NCBI GenBank assembly: GCA_900552905.1
Contig: USBR01000017.1
Location: 1 to 19,697 of the forward strand
DNA from: an uncultured Succinatimonas sp.
GTDB taxonomy: Bacteria; Pseudomonadota; Gammaproteobacteria; Enterobacterales; Succinivibrionaceae
Reading direction: 5' to 3'
DNA: 19,697 nucleotides
The position numbers and the translations under genes were made by a program. Positions 1 to 6,466 of this stretch are shown here, in pieces. The notes under the pieces were generated by a model. The model saw nothing but the letters and a program-made list of their open reading frames with translations, was not told the origin of the DNA and searched no databases. Numbering within the stretch: the first letter of the stretch is position 1; each line of letters starts with the position of its first letter.

Positions 1-54
1 GGACTTTTAATATTAGCGGATTGCCGTGTCATAAAAAACTTACAAAATCCGCGA
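1..54 (+). repeat. Left copy of 54-base terminal inverted repeat
   Basis: Bases 1-54 are identical to the reverse complement of the last 54 bases of the window, and the match stops at base 55. The repeat contains an internal dyad, GCGGATT (16-22) and AATCCGC (46-52), with a 23-base spacer. No ORF is visible in it. The identical ends suggest the edge of a dispersed element, such as an insertion sequence, where the assembly stopped. The family cannot be told from this fragment. Confidence 0.9.
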
Positions 55-80
55 AGGGACGATATTTCGTCCCTTTTTTT
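54..80 (+). terminator. Rho-independent terminator beside the left repeat
   Basis: AAGGGACGA (54-62), loop TATT and TCGTCCCTT (67-75) form a perfect 9-base-pair stem followed by seven T (74-80). The T-run is on the plus strand, so it would stop transcription entering from the left of the window. The minus strand lacks a T-run after the stem, so it is not an obvious rpsU terminator. The stem begins exactly where the 54-base repeat ends. Confidence 0.75.
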
Positions 81-173
81 CAATCTGTGATAGATTTTTA
101 GGTGTACCTTGAGGATTAAACCTCTAAGGCCAGACTAACACTGCCATGTCTTAATTAGACTTTAGGCGCGTGA

Positions 174-389
174 TTAGTAAAGCCTAGTACGGCGCGCATT
201 CTCGCGGGCCATCTTCTTGGCGTGGCGCTTGATAGCAGAAGCTTTAGTGCGCTTACGAATAGTAGTCGGCTTCTCGTAGAATTCACGAGCTCTGACATCA
301 GCCAGAATACCGGCTTTTTCGCAGGAACGCTTAAAACGTCTCAAGGCAACGTCGAACGGCTCGTTCTCACGTACTCTAATGACTGGCAT
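174..389 (-). CDS. rpsU: 30S ribosomal protein S21
   Basis: This encodes S21 of the small ribosomal subunit, which takes part in initiation near the anti-Shine-Dalgarno end of 16S rRNA. The 71-residue product has the full family length. It matches E. coli S21 almost throughout, starting [13 protein letters not shown] and ending in a basic tail with [12 protein letters not shown] chose the ATG at 389: GAGGTGG lies 8 bases upstream, while the longer GTG start at 401 falls inside that ribosome binding site. In many gammaproteobacteria rpsU is followed by dnaG and rpoD. Here only about 120 bases remain before the edge repeat, so those genes are either beyond it or displaced. The gene is divergent from dtd. 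Confidence 0.97.
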   Translation of the reverse strand: MPVIRVRENEPFDVALRRFKRSCEKAGILADVRAREFYEKPTTIRKRTKASAIKRHAKKMARENARRTRLY

Positions 390-421
390 GTGGAAAACCA
401 CCTCACTTATAAAATAACAGC

Positions 422-444
422 ACTAATCCTATCGCAGGATCAGT
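422..444 (-). promoter_or_regulatory. Stem-loop in the rpsU leader
   Basis: ACTAATCCT (422-430) and AGGATCAGT (436-444) can pair on the minus strand as a 9-base-pair stem with one G-U pair and a 5-base loop. It lies between the predicted rpsU promoter and the rpsU ribosome binding site. A role in S21 translational control is possible, but the sequence only shows the structure. Confidence 0.4.
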
Positions 445-462
445 AGTAAAAAGAACGTAACA

Positions 463-491
463 ATTCTACATATAAGGAAGCTGAAAGTAAA
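463..491 (-). promoter_or_regulatory. Predicted sigma70 promoter of rpsU
   Basis: On the minus strand, TTTACT (486-491) and TAGAAT (463-468) are separated by exactly 17 bases, giving 4/6 and 5/6 matches to consensus. Transcription would start near 456, leaving a leader of roughly 65 bases before the rpsU start. Confidence 0.55.
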
Positions 492-557
492 GCCTTTAAC
501 TAAGTTTTTTGACCTTAAATCAGAGTTTTTTTGTGATATAGCTTCACAATTTTGCAT

Positions 558-579
558 AATCACATTAATGTGATTTTTT
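558..579 (+). promoter_or_regulatory. 18-base perfect palindrome with T-run, upstream of dtd
   Basis: AATCACATTAATGTGATT (558-575) is a perfect palindrome that runs into six T (574-579) on the plus strand. It could be a dimeric regulator's operator or a weak terminator-like hairpin. It is AT-rich, and with no plus-strand gene upstream of it in the window a terminator role is not obvious. The half-site order TCACA-N4-TGTGA is the reverse of a CRP site. Confidence 0.45.
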
Positions 580-639
580 CCTCTATTTGCATTAAATTAA
601 TTAAAGCACTTTTAGTTAATGAATTTTTAGGGATTTTTT

Positions 640-1077
640 ATGAAGGCTGTGATTCAAAGAGTAAAACAAGGCTCAGTAAGTGTTGAGGGTAAATGCCTAG
701 GGGCTATCGAGCGGGGGATTGTGGCACTTATTGGTTTAGAGCCACAAGATACTGAGGCTAATATGCATAAGCTTGTGGAGAAGATGCTCAAATACCGCCT
801 CTTTGCTGATGATAACGATCATATGAATTTAAGCCTTAGAGATATTGAGGGTGGTTTATTGTTAATCTCGCAATTTACCTTAGCGGCTAATACTAAATCA
901 GGTCTGCGTCCAAGCTTTGATAGTGCCATGCGCCCAGATGAGGCCCGCGTGCTTTTTGACAAGCTCGTCGCCTATGCTCAGTCTTTATGGCCTCAGGTTC
1001 AATGCGGTGAATTTGGCGCCGATATGCAGGTTTCCTTGATAAATGACGGCCCTGTTACCTTTATTTTAGAGGCTTAG
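640..1077 (+). CDS. dtd: D-aminoacyl-tRNA deacylase
   Basis: Dtd removes D-amino acids (and glycine from mischarged tRNA-Ala) from tRNA in the cytoplasm, protecting translation. The product is 145 residues, the same as E. coli Dtd. It shows the SQFTL motif (77-81) and the Gly-cisPro motif GPVT (137-140) in the context NDGPVTF, which together form the chirality-checking active site. The ATG at 640 follows AGGGA with a short T-rich spacer. Dtd is not at this position in E. coli; here it sits between rpsU and tsaD, in keeping with a local cluster of tRNA-related functions. A weak terminator-like hairpin follows it. Confidence 0.96.
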   Translation: MKAVIQRVKQGSVSVEGKCLGAIERGIVALIGLEPQDTEANMHKLVEKMLKYRLFADDNDHMNLSLRDIEGGLLLISQFTLAANTKSGLRPSFDSAMRPDEARVLFDKLVAYAQSLWPQVQCGEFGADMQVSLINDGPVTFILEA

Positions 1078-1140
1078 GCAATTCGTTTTTTAAAAAGCGG
1101 GCAAAGGGGATTATTTTTTGCTAAAATAAACATTTGTGTG

Positions 1141-1162
1141 AGGCCTATGTAGGGCTTTTTTT
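1141..1162 (+). terminator. Weak terminator-like hairpin after dtd
   Basis: AGGCCT and AGGGCT can pair around the loop ATGT with one G-G mismatch, followed by seven T (1156-1162). The stem is short and imperfect, so read-through from dtd into tsaD is likely. An extended -10 motif, TGCTAAAAT, lies just upstream at 1119-1127. Confidence 0.35.
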
Positions 1163-1172
1163 GTTTATTATT

Positions 1173-1193
1173 TGTCTTTTAAAGAAAAAGACA
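1173..1193 (+). promoter_or_regulatory. Perfect hairpin in the tsaD leader
   Basis: TGTCTTTT (1173-1180) pairs perfectly with AAAAGACA (1186-1193) around the loop AAAGA. It ends 27 bases before the tsaD start. No T-run follows on either strand, so a terminator role is unlikely. It may be an mRNA leader structure or an operator. Confidence 0.35.
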
Positions 1194-1220
1194 CTGATAG
1201 CCTGACTTTGGGGACTTAGG

Positions 1221-2237
1221 ATGAGAATTTTAGGAATTGAAAGTTCTTGCGATGAGACCGGCGTAGCTGTCTACGATGACAAAGAGGGCTTAGTAGCACA
1301 TGCCCTGCACACGCAGATTCCCATGCACGCTCAATACGGTGGCGTGGTTCCGGAACTGGCCTCTCGCGATCATATCAAGCGTGTCGTGCCATTAGTCCGT
1401 ATGGTCATGGAAAAAGCTTCCATGCAATTGACCGATCTTGATGCTATCGCCTATACCGCAGGTCCAGGTCTTATTGGAGCTCTCCTCGCTGGTGCTATGG
1501 AGGCTAATGCTCTCGCCTTTGCTTTAGGCATCCCGGCAGTTCCAGTCCATCATATGGAAGGCCATCTTTTAGCCCCGATGCTTGAAGATCCTAAACCTAA
1601 ATTTCCCTTTGTCGCCTTACTAATTTCAGGCGGTCATACTATGCTCATCAAGGTCTCAAAGCCAGGTTGTTATGAGCTTTTAGGTCAGTCAGTAGATGAT
1701 GCTGCCGGTGAGGCCTTTGATAAGACCGCAAAGCTTCTAGGTATCCCTTATCCAGGAGGCCCTGGCCTTGAAAAATTAGCCCAAAATGGCGATCCTAAGG
1801 CCTTTAATTTCCCGCGTCCGATGTTAAAGAGCCCTAATTGCGACTTTAGCTTTGCTGGCCTTAAAACTGCAGTTTTAAATGCTGTCTTAGAGCATAAGGA
1901 CAATTTAGATAAGGTTAAAGCCGATATTGCTCGCGGTTTTACTTTAGCTGTGGCTGATACTTTAGAGTATAAATGCCGTAAGGCCTTAAGAATGACTGGC
2001 CTTAAGACTTTAGTGGTCGCAGGTGGTGTCAGCGCTAATACCGATATTCGCAATCGCCTACAAAAGCTCATGGAAAAAGAGCATGGTAAAGCCTTCTTTG
2101 CACGCCGGGAGTTCTGTACTGATAATGGTGCCATGATAGCTCAGGCGGGTATGATGCGCTTTAAGGCCGGTGAAATTGGCGATTATAAGGTCAAGGTCTA
2201 TCCGCGCTGGCCACTTTCAGATTTAAAACCTTTATAA
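1221..2237 (+). CDS. tsaD: tRNA threonylcarbamoyladenosine transferase TsaD
   Basis: TsaD moves the threonylcarbamoyl group onto A37 of ANN-decoding tRNAs, working with TsaB and TsaE (t6A modification). The 338-residue product matches the usual length (E. coli 337). It shows the ASKHA fold signatures [10 protein letters not shown] near the N-terminus and SGGHT (136-140). The metal ligands are the two His of HMEGH (111, 115) and the Asp of CTDNGAM (about 301). GGGGA lies 6 bases before the ATG. In enterobacteria tsaD also sits beside rpsU. Here folB begins 10 bases downstream, so the two are probably co-transcribed. No plsY, commonly found nearby in E. coli relatives, is present. Confidence 0.98.
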   Translation: MRILGIESSCDETGVAVYDDKEGLVAHALHTQIPMHAQYGGVVPELASRDHIKRVVPLVRMVMEKASMQLTDLDAIAYTAGPGLIGALLAGAMEANALAFALGIPAVPVHHMEGHLLAPMLEDPKPKFPFVALLISGGHTMLIKVSKPGCYELLGQSVDDAAGEAFDKTAKLLGIPYPGGPGLEKLAQNGDPKAFNFPRPMLKSPNCDFSFAGLKTAVLNAVLEHKDNLDKVKADIARGFTLAVADTLEYKCRKALRMTGLKTLVVAGGVSANTDIRNRLQKLMEKEHGKAFFARREFCTDNGAMIAQAGMMRFKAGEIGDYKVKVYPRWPLSDLKPL

Positions 2238-2247
2238 GGATTTTTTC

Positions 2248-2601
2248 ATGGATAAGATCTTTATTGAGGGCCTTAAAGTTGAGTGTATCATCGGCATCTT
2301 GCCTTATGAGCGCGAACATACACAAACTTTAATTATCGATATCAGCTTAGAGCATGATTTAACTTTAGCTGGTATTAAGCATGATCTGAGTTTAAGTATC
2401 GATTATGCCGCCTTAGCCTCACGTGTGGAGGCCTATGTCATAGAGCGTAAGGCTGAGCTTTTAGAAGAGCTCGGCGTTGAGCTTTGTGATTTGATCTTAA
2501 AAGAATTCAAGCCGCAGAAGGTGACTTTAAAATTAAATAAACCTCAGGCGGTAAAAGCGGCCACAGGTGCCGGTATTGAAGTTTCTAAAACTTTACGTTA
2601 A
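2248..2601 (+). CDS. folB: Dihydroneopterin aldolase
   Basis: FolB converts 7,8-dihydroneopterin to 6-hydroxymethyl-dihydropterin and glycolaldehyde in folate synthesis. The 117-residue product has the family length. It shows IIGILPYERE near the N-terminus, with the conserved pterin-site Glu at 21, and the catalytic Lys at 98 in LNKPQAV. AAGGA precedes the ATG by a T-rich spacer. The gene lies 10 bases after tsaD and 17 bases before folK, whose product catalyses the next step, so the two folate enzymes are likely made from one transcript. Confidence 0.95.
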   Translation: MDKIFIEGLKVECIIGILPYEREHTQTLIIDISLEHDLTLAGIKHDLSLSIDYAALASRVEAYVIERKAELLEELGVELCDLILKEFKPQKVTLKLNKPQAVKAATGAGIEVSKTLR

Positions 2602-2618
2602 ATGAACGGAGATTGTCG

Positions 2619-3164
2619 ATGACAACTAGAGTATATCTTGGTGTTGGTTCTAATTTAAATAGAGAGAACTCCTTACGCTTTGCTGTTGCTAATTTAGAGC
2701 CTTTATTCAAAAACTTTGTCAAATCTTCAGTTTGGTCAAGCCATGCTATTCGCACCGCTGAGCCTGATTATTTGAACATGGTTGTAGGTGGTGATGTCGA
2801 GATGTCCTTACAGGATTTATACGATGCCATCATGGACATTGAGGCTTTAGCTGGTAAAGAGTTAATGTTCAATAACGGCACTAACTTTGGTGTTAAGCGT
2901 CGCTTAGATATCGATATCTTAGTCTATGGCGATACCATTACCACCACTCCGTGCAAGTTGCCGCGTCACGATATTCAGGATTATCCGTTCGTTTTATGCC
3001 CGTTATGCGAGCTTGACGCTAACTTAGTCCACCCGCTGTTAAATATCAAAGTCGGCGATATTTGGACTGAGATGGAGCCGCGTTTACCTGATAATCACCG
3101 CATTGCTAAGTTCGATTTTGATTGGACTGTAGAAGCTCCGAGCTGGAACGGCTCTGAGGAATAA
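2619..3164 (+). CDS. folK: Hydroxymethyldihydropterin pyrophosphokinase, atypical
   Basis: FolK transfers pyrophosphate from ATP to 6-hydroxymethyl-dihydropterin, the step after FolB. The 181-residue product starts YLGVGSN, as the family does, and keeps the Mg-binding Asp pair in RRLDIDILVYG (D97, D99). Two features are unusual. The loop before this motif (80-93) lacks the common RxxRWGPR pattern and is a few residues longer. The helix after KLPRHD reads DYPFVL, where E. coli has NRGFML, so the Arg there is missing. There is also a C-terminal extension of about 20 residues. I chose the ATG at 2619, 7 bases after GGAG, over an in-frame TTG at 2613. Confidence 0.88.
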   Translation: MTTRVYLGVGSNLNRENSLRFAVANLEPLFKNFVKSSVWSSHAIRTAEPDYLNMVVGGDVEMSLQDLYDAIMDIEALAGKELMFNNGTNFGVKRRLDIDILVYGDTITTTPCKLPRHDIQDYPFVLCPLCELDANLVHPLLNIKVGDIWTEMEPRLPDNHRIAKFDFDWTVEAPSWNGSEE

Positions 3165-3173
3165 TTTACCTCT

Positions 3174-4019
3174 ATGACAATTCTACAAGTGGTAGTGTTG
3201 GCCCTTATTCAAGGGCTAACAGAGTTCCTACCCGTCTCATCTAGTGCTCACCTCATCCTTCCTGCGCAATTATTAGACTGGCCTGATCAAGGCATAGCCT
3301 TTGATGTAGCGGTACATGTGGGCACTTTAATGGCAGTAATCTTTTATTATTTTTCCGATCTGTTAAAAATTACCGCCGCAACTTTTGAATGCTGTATTCG
3401 CCGTAAGCAAAATGTACAAAGCAAGATTGGCTTTTGCATTATTATAGCTACCATTCCTACCTGTATTGCAGGTCTGCTTTTTGAAGGTCAGATCTCAACT
3501 TGGGGGCGTTCGATAGCGGTTATCGCTTGGGCTACTATAGGTTATGGTTTACTTCTAGGTATAGCTTCCTATGTTAACCGTCATCTTTTATGGCATAACA
3601 ACTTTAAAGATGAAGGTAAGCGTCCTGACAGTCTGCATAATTTAAGCTATCTGCAGGCGATTATTATCGGTTTTGCTCAGGCTTTAGCTATTGTTCCGGG
3701 TACGTCGCGCTCAGGTATTACCTTAACTGCAGGCCTATTTTTAGGTCTGTCCCCGCAGTCTGCTGCCCGCTTTAGCTTTTTACTGTCAATTCCTATCATT
3801 ATCGCTTCAGCGCTCTTTGAAGGCTTAAAGCTCTATAAGCATCCTGAACTTTTAGCTCAGGCCGATATTCTCTCTATGAGTTTAGGCGTAATGCTGTCAT
3901 TTATCACCGCTTTAGCCGTCATTCACCTCTTTATGCGCTATATTGCCAAATCTGGTATGGCGGTATTTGTAATCTACCGTCTGCTCTTAGGTGGCGTGCT
4001 TTTGTGGCTTTTAAATTAG
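3174..4019 (+). CDS. uppP: Undecaprenyl-diphosphatase (BacA family)
   Basis: This integral membrane enzyme dephosphorylates undecaprenyl diphosphate, recycling the lipid carrier for peptidoglycan and other envelope polymers. It can also confer bacitracin tolerance. The 281-residue protein is hydrophobic throughout. It carries the (E/Q)xxxE motif as Q13 to E17 in QGLTEFLPVSSSAH, with His26, and the PGTSRSG motif (175-181) with Arg179. The length matches the family. No clear Shine-Dalgarno is seen before the ATG; GAGGA in the end of folK is about 14 bases upstream, and only 9 bases separate the genes, so translational coupling is likely. The gene ends at a strong terminator. Confidence 0.97.
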   Translation: MTILQVVVLALIQGLTEFLPVSSSAHLILPAQLLDWPDQGIAFDVAVHVGTLMAVIFYYFSDLLKITAATFECCIRRKQNVQSKIGFCIIIATIPTCIAGLLFEGQISTWGRSIAVIAWATIGYGLLLGIASYVNRHLLWHNNFKDEGKRPDSLHNLSYLQAIIIGFAQALAIVPGTSRSGITLTAGLFLGLSPQSAARFSFLLSIPIIIASALFEGLKLYKHPELLAQADILSMSLGVMLSFITALAVIHLFMRYIAKSGMAVFVIYRLLLGGVLLWLLN

Positions 4020-4030
4020 TTTAAAAAAAA

Positions 4031-4057
4031 GGGGACTTTAGCAGTCCCCATTTTTTT
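4031..4057. terminator. Bidirectional terminator between uppP and cca
   Basis: GGGGACT (4031-4037), loop TTAGC and AGTCCCC (4043-4049) form a perfect stem flanked by eight A on the left and seven T (4051-4057) on the right. It therefore serves uppP on the plus strand and cca on the minus strand. The cca stop codon (4056-4058) overlaps the T-run. Confidence 0.92.
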
Positions 4058-5435
4058 AATCGCATCTTACTTTAAAGAAAGCCCGATAATAAGGTTTTAA
4101 TTTTTTCGCCTTTAAAGGCTGAGGCTTACGATCGTGGAAGGAAGCCTCGTGGAATTTCTTAGGCGGTAAGAGAGCCGGCATCTCATTGCTAGAGTCGTCG
4201 ATCTCGCTTTTAGGCAGGATTTCAAAATAATCTTCCACAAGTTTAATGCGCTTTAAGCGCATCATCTCGCCAATCTCACGCCCCTTATAGCCCTGTTCGA
4301 CAAATTCTTTAGCCTTAACAGTAGAGCATAGGGAGAACATACCTAAGAAATAATCGGCACGTGGGAAGGGGCGGTTTTCAAAGCCCTTACGGCCTAAGAA
4401 GTCGCATTTACAGCATAATACCCACGGCTTAATGCGCTCAGGGCGGCGCCAGGCATCTAAATGATCTAAGAGATCGACAATACCTGAAGGTCCTTGGCGA
4501 TAGAGGTGATGCATCTCGCTGTGATAGAGAATGACAAAATAGGCAAAGTCCTCATACTCATTAGGTACATGCAGACGTTTACACATAGCGCGTAAGGGGG
4601 CAATACCTAATTCATTGTGAAGGCGATGATGTGGCCATAGCTTCTTTGGGGTAAGACCCTTACCTAAATCGTGACAGAGCATCGCAAAGCGGGTGACAGG
4701 ATTGTCAGTCTCAGCACATAAACGCTGTACCGTCATGCAAGTATGGACACCGGAGTCAATTTCAGGGTGCCAGCGTTTAGGACCAGGCACACCATAGAGA
4801 ACATCGATTTCCGGCAGTACATAGCGTAAGGCCTCGCATTGACGCAGAGTTTGAATGAAGACCTCAGGATTAGGTGTGCACAGAGCCTTGTGCAATTCCA
4901 TCCATATGCGCTCAGGGGTCAGATCGTCTAGTTCTCCTGAAAGCGCGATCTTACGCATCAATTCTAAAGTTTCAGGAGCGATACTAAAGCCCTCGCAATG
5001 CAATTTCGCGGCAAAGCGAGCTACACGTAAGACGCGCAGTGGATCTTCAATAAAGGCCTCTGAGACATGGCGCAGGAGGCGTTTGTCTAAATCAGCTTTG
5101 CCTCCATAAGGATCGATAATATTACCCTTATCATCCATAGCCATAGCATTGATGGTGAGATCGCGGCGCTTTAGATCTTCTTTGAGGGTGATATTTTCAT
5201 TGAAGTCGCAGATAAAGCCATGATAGCCAAAGCCCTTTTTGCGCTCAGTACGCGCTAGAGCATATTCCTCATGGGTTTTAGGATGAAGAAAAACTGGAAA
5301 GTCGTGTCCGGCTTGTACATACCCGGCATTTAAGAGCATGGTGGGAGTTGCGCCTACCACCACATAATCCCTGTCAGCTCCGGGAATTCCTAAAAGTTGA
5401 TCGCGGACGGCACCGCCGACTAAATAAACCTGCAT
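4056..5435 (-). CDS. cca: CCA-adding tRNA nucleotidyltransferase with HD domain
   Basis: Cca adds or repairs the 3'-terminal CCA of tRNAs. The class II nucleotidyltransferase head shows GGAVRD (7-12), the metal-binding DRD (D21, D23), RRDLTINAM (90-98) and EDPLR (130-134). The C-terminal HD phosphohydrolase domain has CHDLGKG (254-260), as in the E. coli multifunctional enzyme. The 459-residue protein is longer than E. coli Cca (412), mainly through a lysine-rich tail of about 50 residues after the conserved REIGEMMRLKRI stretch. The ribosome binding site is weak (AAGGC, 11 bases before ATG). It ends tail-to-tail with uppP. Confidence 0.96.
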   Translation of the reverse strand: MQVYLVGGAVRDQLLGIPGADRDYVVVGATPTMLLNAGYVQAGHDFPVFLHPKTHEEYALARTERKKGFGYHGFICDFNENITLKEDLKRRDLTINAMAMDDKGNIIDPYGGKADLDKRLLRHVSEAFIEDPLRVLRVARFAAKLHCEGFSIAPETLELMRKIALSGELDDLTPERIWMELHKALCTPNPEVFIQTLRQCEALRYVLPEIDVLYGVPGPKRWHPEIDSGVHTCMTVQRLCAETDNPVTRFAMLCHDLGKGLTPKKLWPHHRLHNELGIAPLRAMCKRLHVPNEYEDFAYFVILYHSEMHHLYRQGPSGIVDLLDHLDAWRRPERIKPWVLCCKCDFLGRKGFENRPFPRADYFLGMFSLCSTVKAKEFVEQGYKGREIGEMMRLKRIKLVEDYFEILPKSEIDDSSNEMPALLPPKKFHEASFHDRKPQPLKAKKLKPYYRAFFKVRCD

Positions 5436-5547
5436 TTTTTCTTTTGCCTTGTCTTTGATGTGTATCTTCCATTATGGCAAATACGCACGCGCAAAACACG
5501 CAAAAATTTTATCAATTTGTAAAAAAATTAAGAACTTGTATGGTACA

Positions 5548-5564
5548 AAGCTAAGCTAAGCTAA
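5548..5564. repeat. Short GCTAA tandem repeat
   Basis: AAGCTAAGCTAAGCTAA contains just over three tandem copies of a 5-base unit. It lies between the ygiM terminator and cca, upstream of cca on the minus strand. No function can be assigned. Confidence 0.4.
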
Positions 5565-5568
5565 TGAC

Positions 5569-5592
5569 AAAAATCCCACCTTAAGGGTGGGA
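5569..5592 (-). terminator. Rho-independent terminator of ygiM
   Basis: On the minus strand TCCCACC and GGTGGGA pair (plus-strand arms 5574-5580 and 5586-5592) with a 5-base loop, followed by five T (plus-strand A at 5569-5573). It begins 11 bases after the ygiM stop. Confidence 0.85.
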
Positions 5593-5603
5593 CTTTATCT
5601 AAA

Positions 5604-6236
5604 TTAGTAGCGCTCGCGCTTTTTGCGACCTGGGCGGGGGATAAAGACAAAGACAATACCGATAATAGCACCGCCTAGGGCGATGAGGGCACCTTGAAGC
5701 CACCAGCGCATCTGCATATCGAGATCGCGGGTTTCAAGCTTCTCGGCGTATTCACGTCTTTGCGTATCGAGTTTTTGAATGGTGGCATTCTTTTCCGCAT
5801 CGGAGGCCTTAAGCTGGGCATTTTCCTTTTCTAAAACAGCAAGCTTAGAACTTGCCTCAGCATAATCGCGGGATAACTGCGTATCATAATTAGCTAGCTT
5901 ATATTCAAGCTCGTCAACACGCTTTTGCAAAATATCGACGAGGGCTTTGCCGCAGGGATCTTGCTGCACGTCATTAGTCTGCATCCAATTTTGGCCGTTT
6001 TCATCTTCAACTAAGACGAATTTGCCATTATCGCTATAACGGATGAACTTTAATTTATCACCGACATGACGAATGCCGGTAATGCGATAGTTATTGCCAG
6101 GTCCTGAGCGGGTCCAGACATTAGCACTATCGGAGACATAGACATCGCTATTGGCCTTTAAAGGCTCAGCTAAGGTCATATTAGCAGCTAAGGATAGCAA
6201 GGCTAAGGCGGCGATTTTAGAGAAACTCTTTAACAC
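5604..6236 (-). CDS. ygiM: SH3-domain envelope protein, YgiM/TIGR04211 type
   Basis: This probable inner-membrane protein with a periplasmic SH3b domain has no firmly known role, though its relatives are linked to the cell envelope. In order it shows a signal peptide (about 1-23), an SH3b domain (about 28-92, with NVWTRSGPG and WMQTNDV), a coiled coil (about 100-170), a transmembrane helix (about 180-200) and a short basic tail. This architecture and the 210-residue length match E. coli YgiM, which also lies beside cca. The start is GTG, supported by AAGGA 8 bases upstream. An extended -10 box lies at 6268-6276. Confidence 0.88.
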   Translation of the reverse strand: MLKSFSKIAALALLSLAANMTLAEPLKANSDVYVSDSANVWTRSGPGNNYRITGIRHVGDKLKFIRYSDNGKFVLVEDENGQNWMQTNDVQQDPCGKALVDILQKRVDELEYKLANYDTQLSRDYAEASSKLAVLEKENAQLKASDAEKNATIQKLDTQRREYAEKLETRDLDMQMRWWLQGALIALGGAIIGIVFVFIPRPGRKKRERY

Positions 6237-6267
6237 TTATCTCTTCCTTTGAAAAAACAATGTTTCA

Positions 6268-6276
6268 ATTTTAGCA
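6268..6276 (-). promoter_or_regulatory. Extended -10 box upstream of ygiM
   Basis: TGCTAAAAT on the minus strand fits the TGnTATAAT extended -10 pattern with one mismatch, about 32 bases upstream of the GTG start. No good -35 is seen. The same nine bases occur at 1119-1127 and 16858-16866. Confidence 0.4.
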
Positions 6277-6466
6277 TAAAGGCCTCTAAAGGCAGCATTT
6301 AAGACGAGCCTTAGCTTAAGTTAAATTTATTTAAAATTTAAGCGCTAAAAATCTTTTGTGTAAGGCTCTTTAACCTAGATTTAATTTTGATTTTTTCTTT
6401 TACATCGATTTGAAGATCTCCTCTTTAAAGTTTGTTAAGATTTGAAAAAACGGGAGCGAGAAATTT

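Noticed and set aside
222..446. Plus-strand open frame opposite rpsU
   Set aside because: It overlaps the near-invariant S21 gene on the other strand, and its product resembles no known protein.
532..549. CRP-like TTGTGA...TCACAA motif upstream of dtd
   Set aside because: The half-sites are 7 bases apart rather than 6, so it does not fit a CRP site; it may only be a small hairpin.
1748..2134. Minus-strand open frame inside tsaD
   Set aside because: It is a shadow of the strongly conserved tsaD reading frame, without a ribosome binding site or family features.
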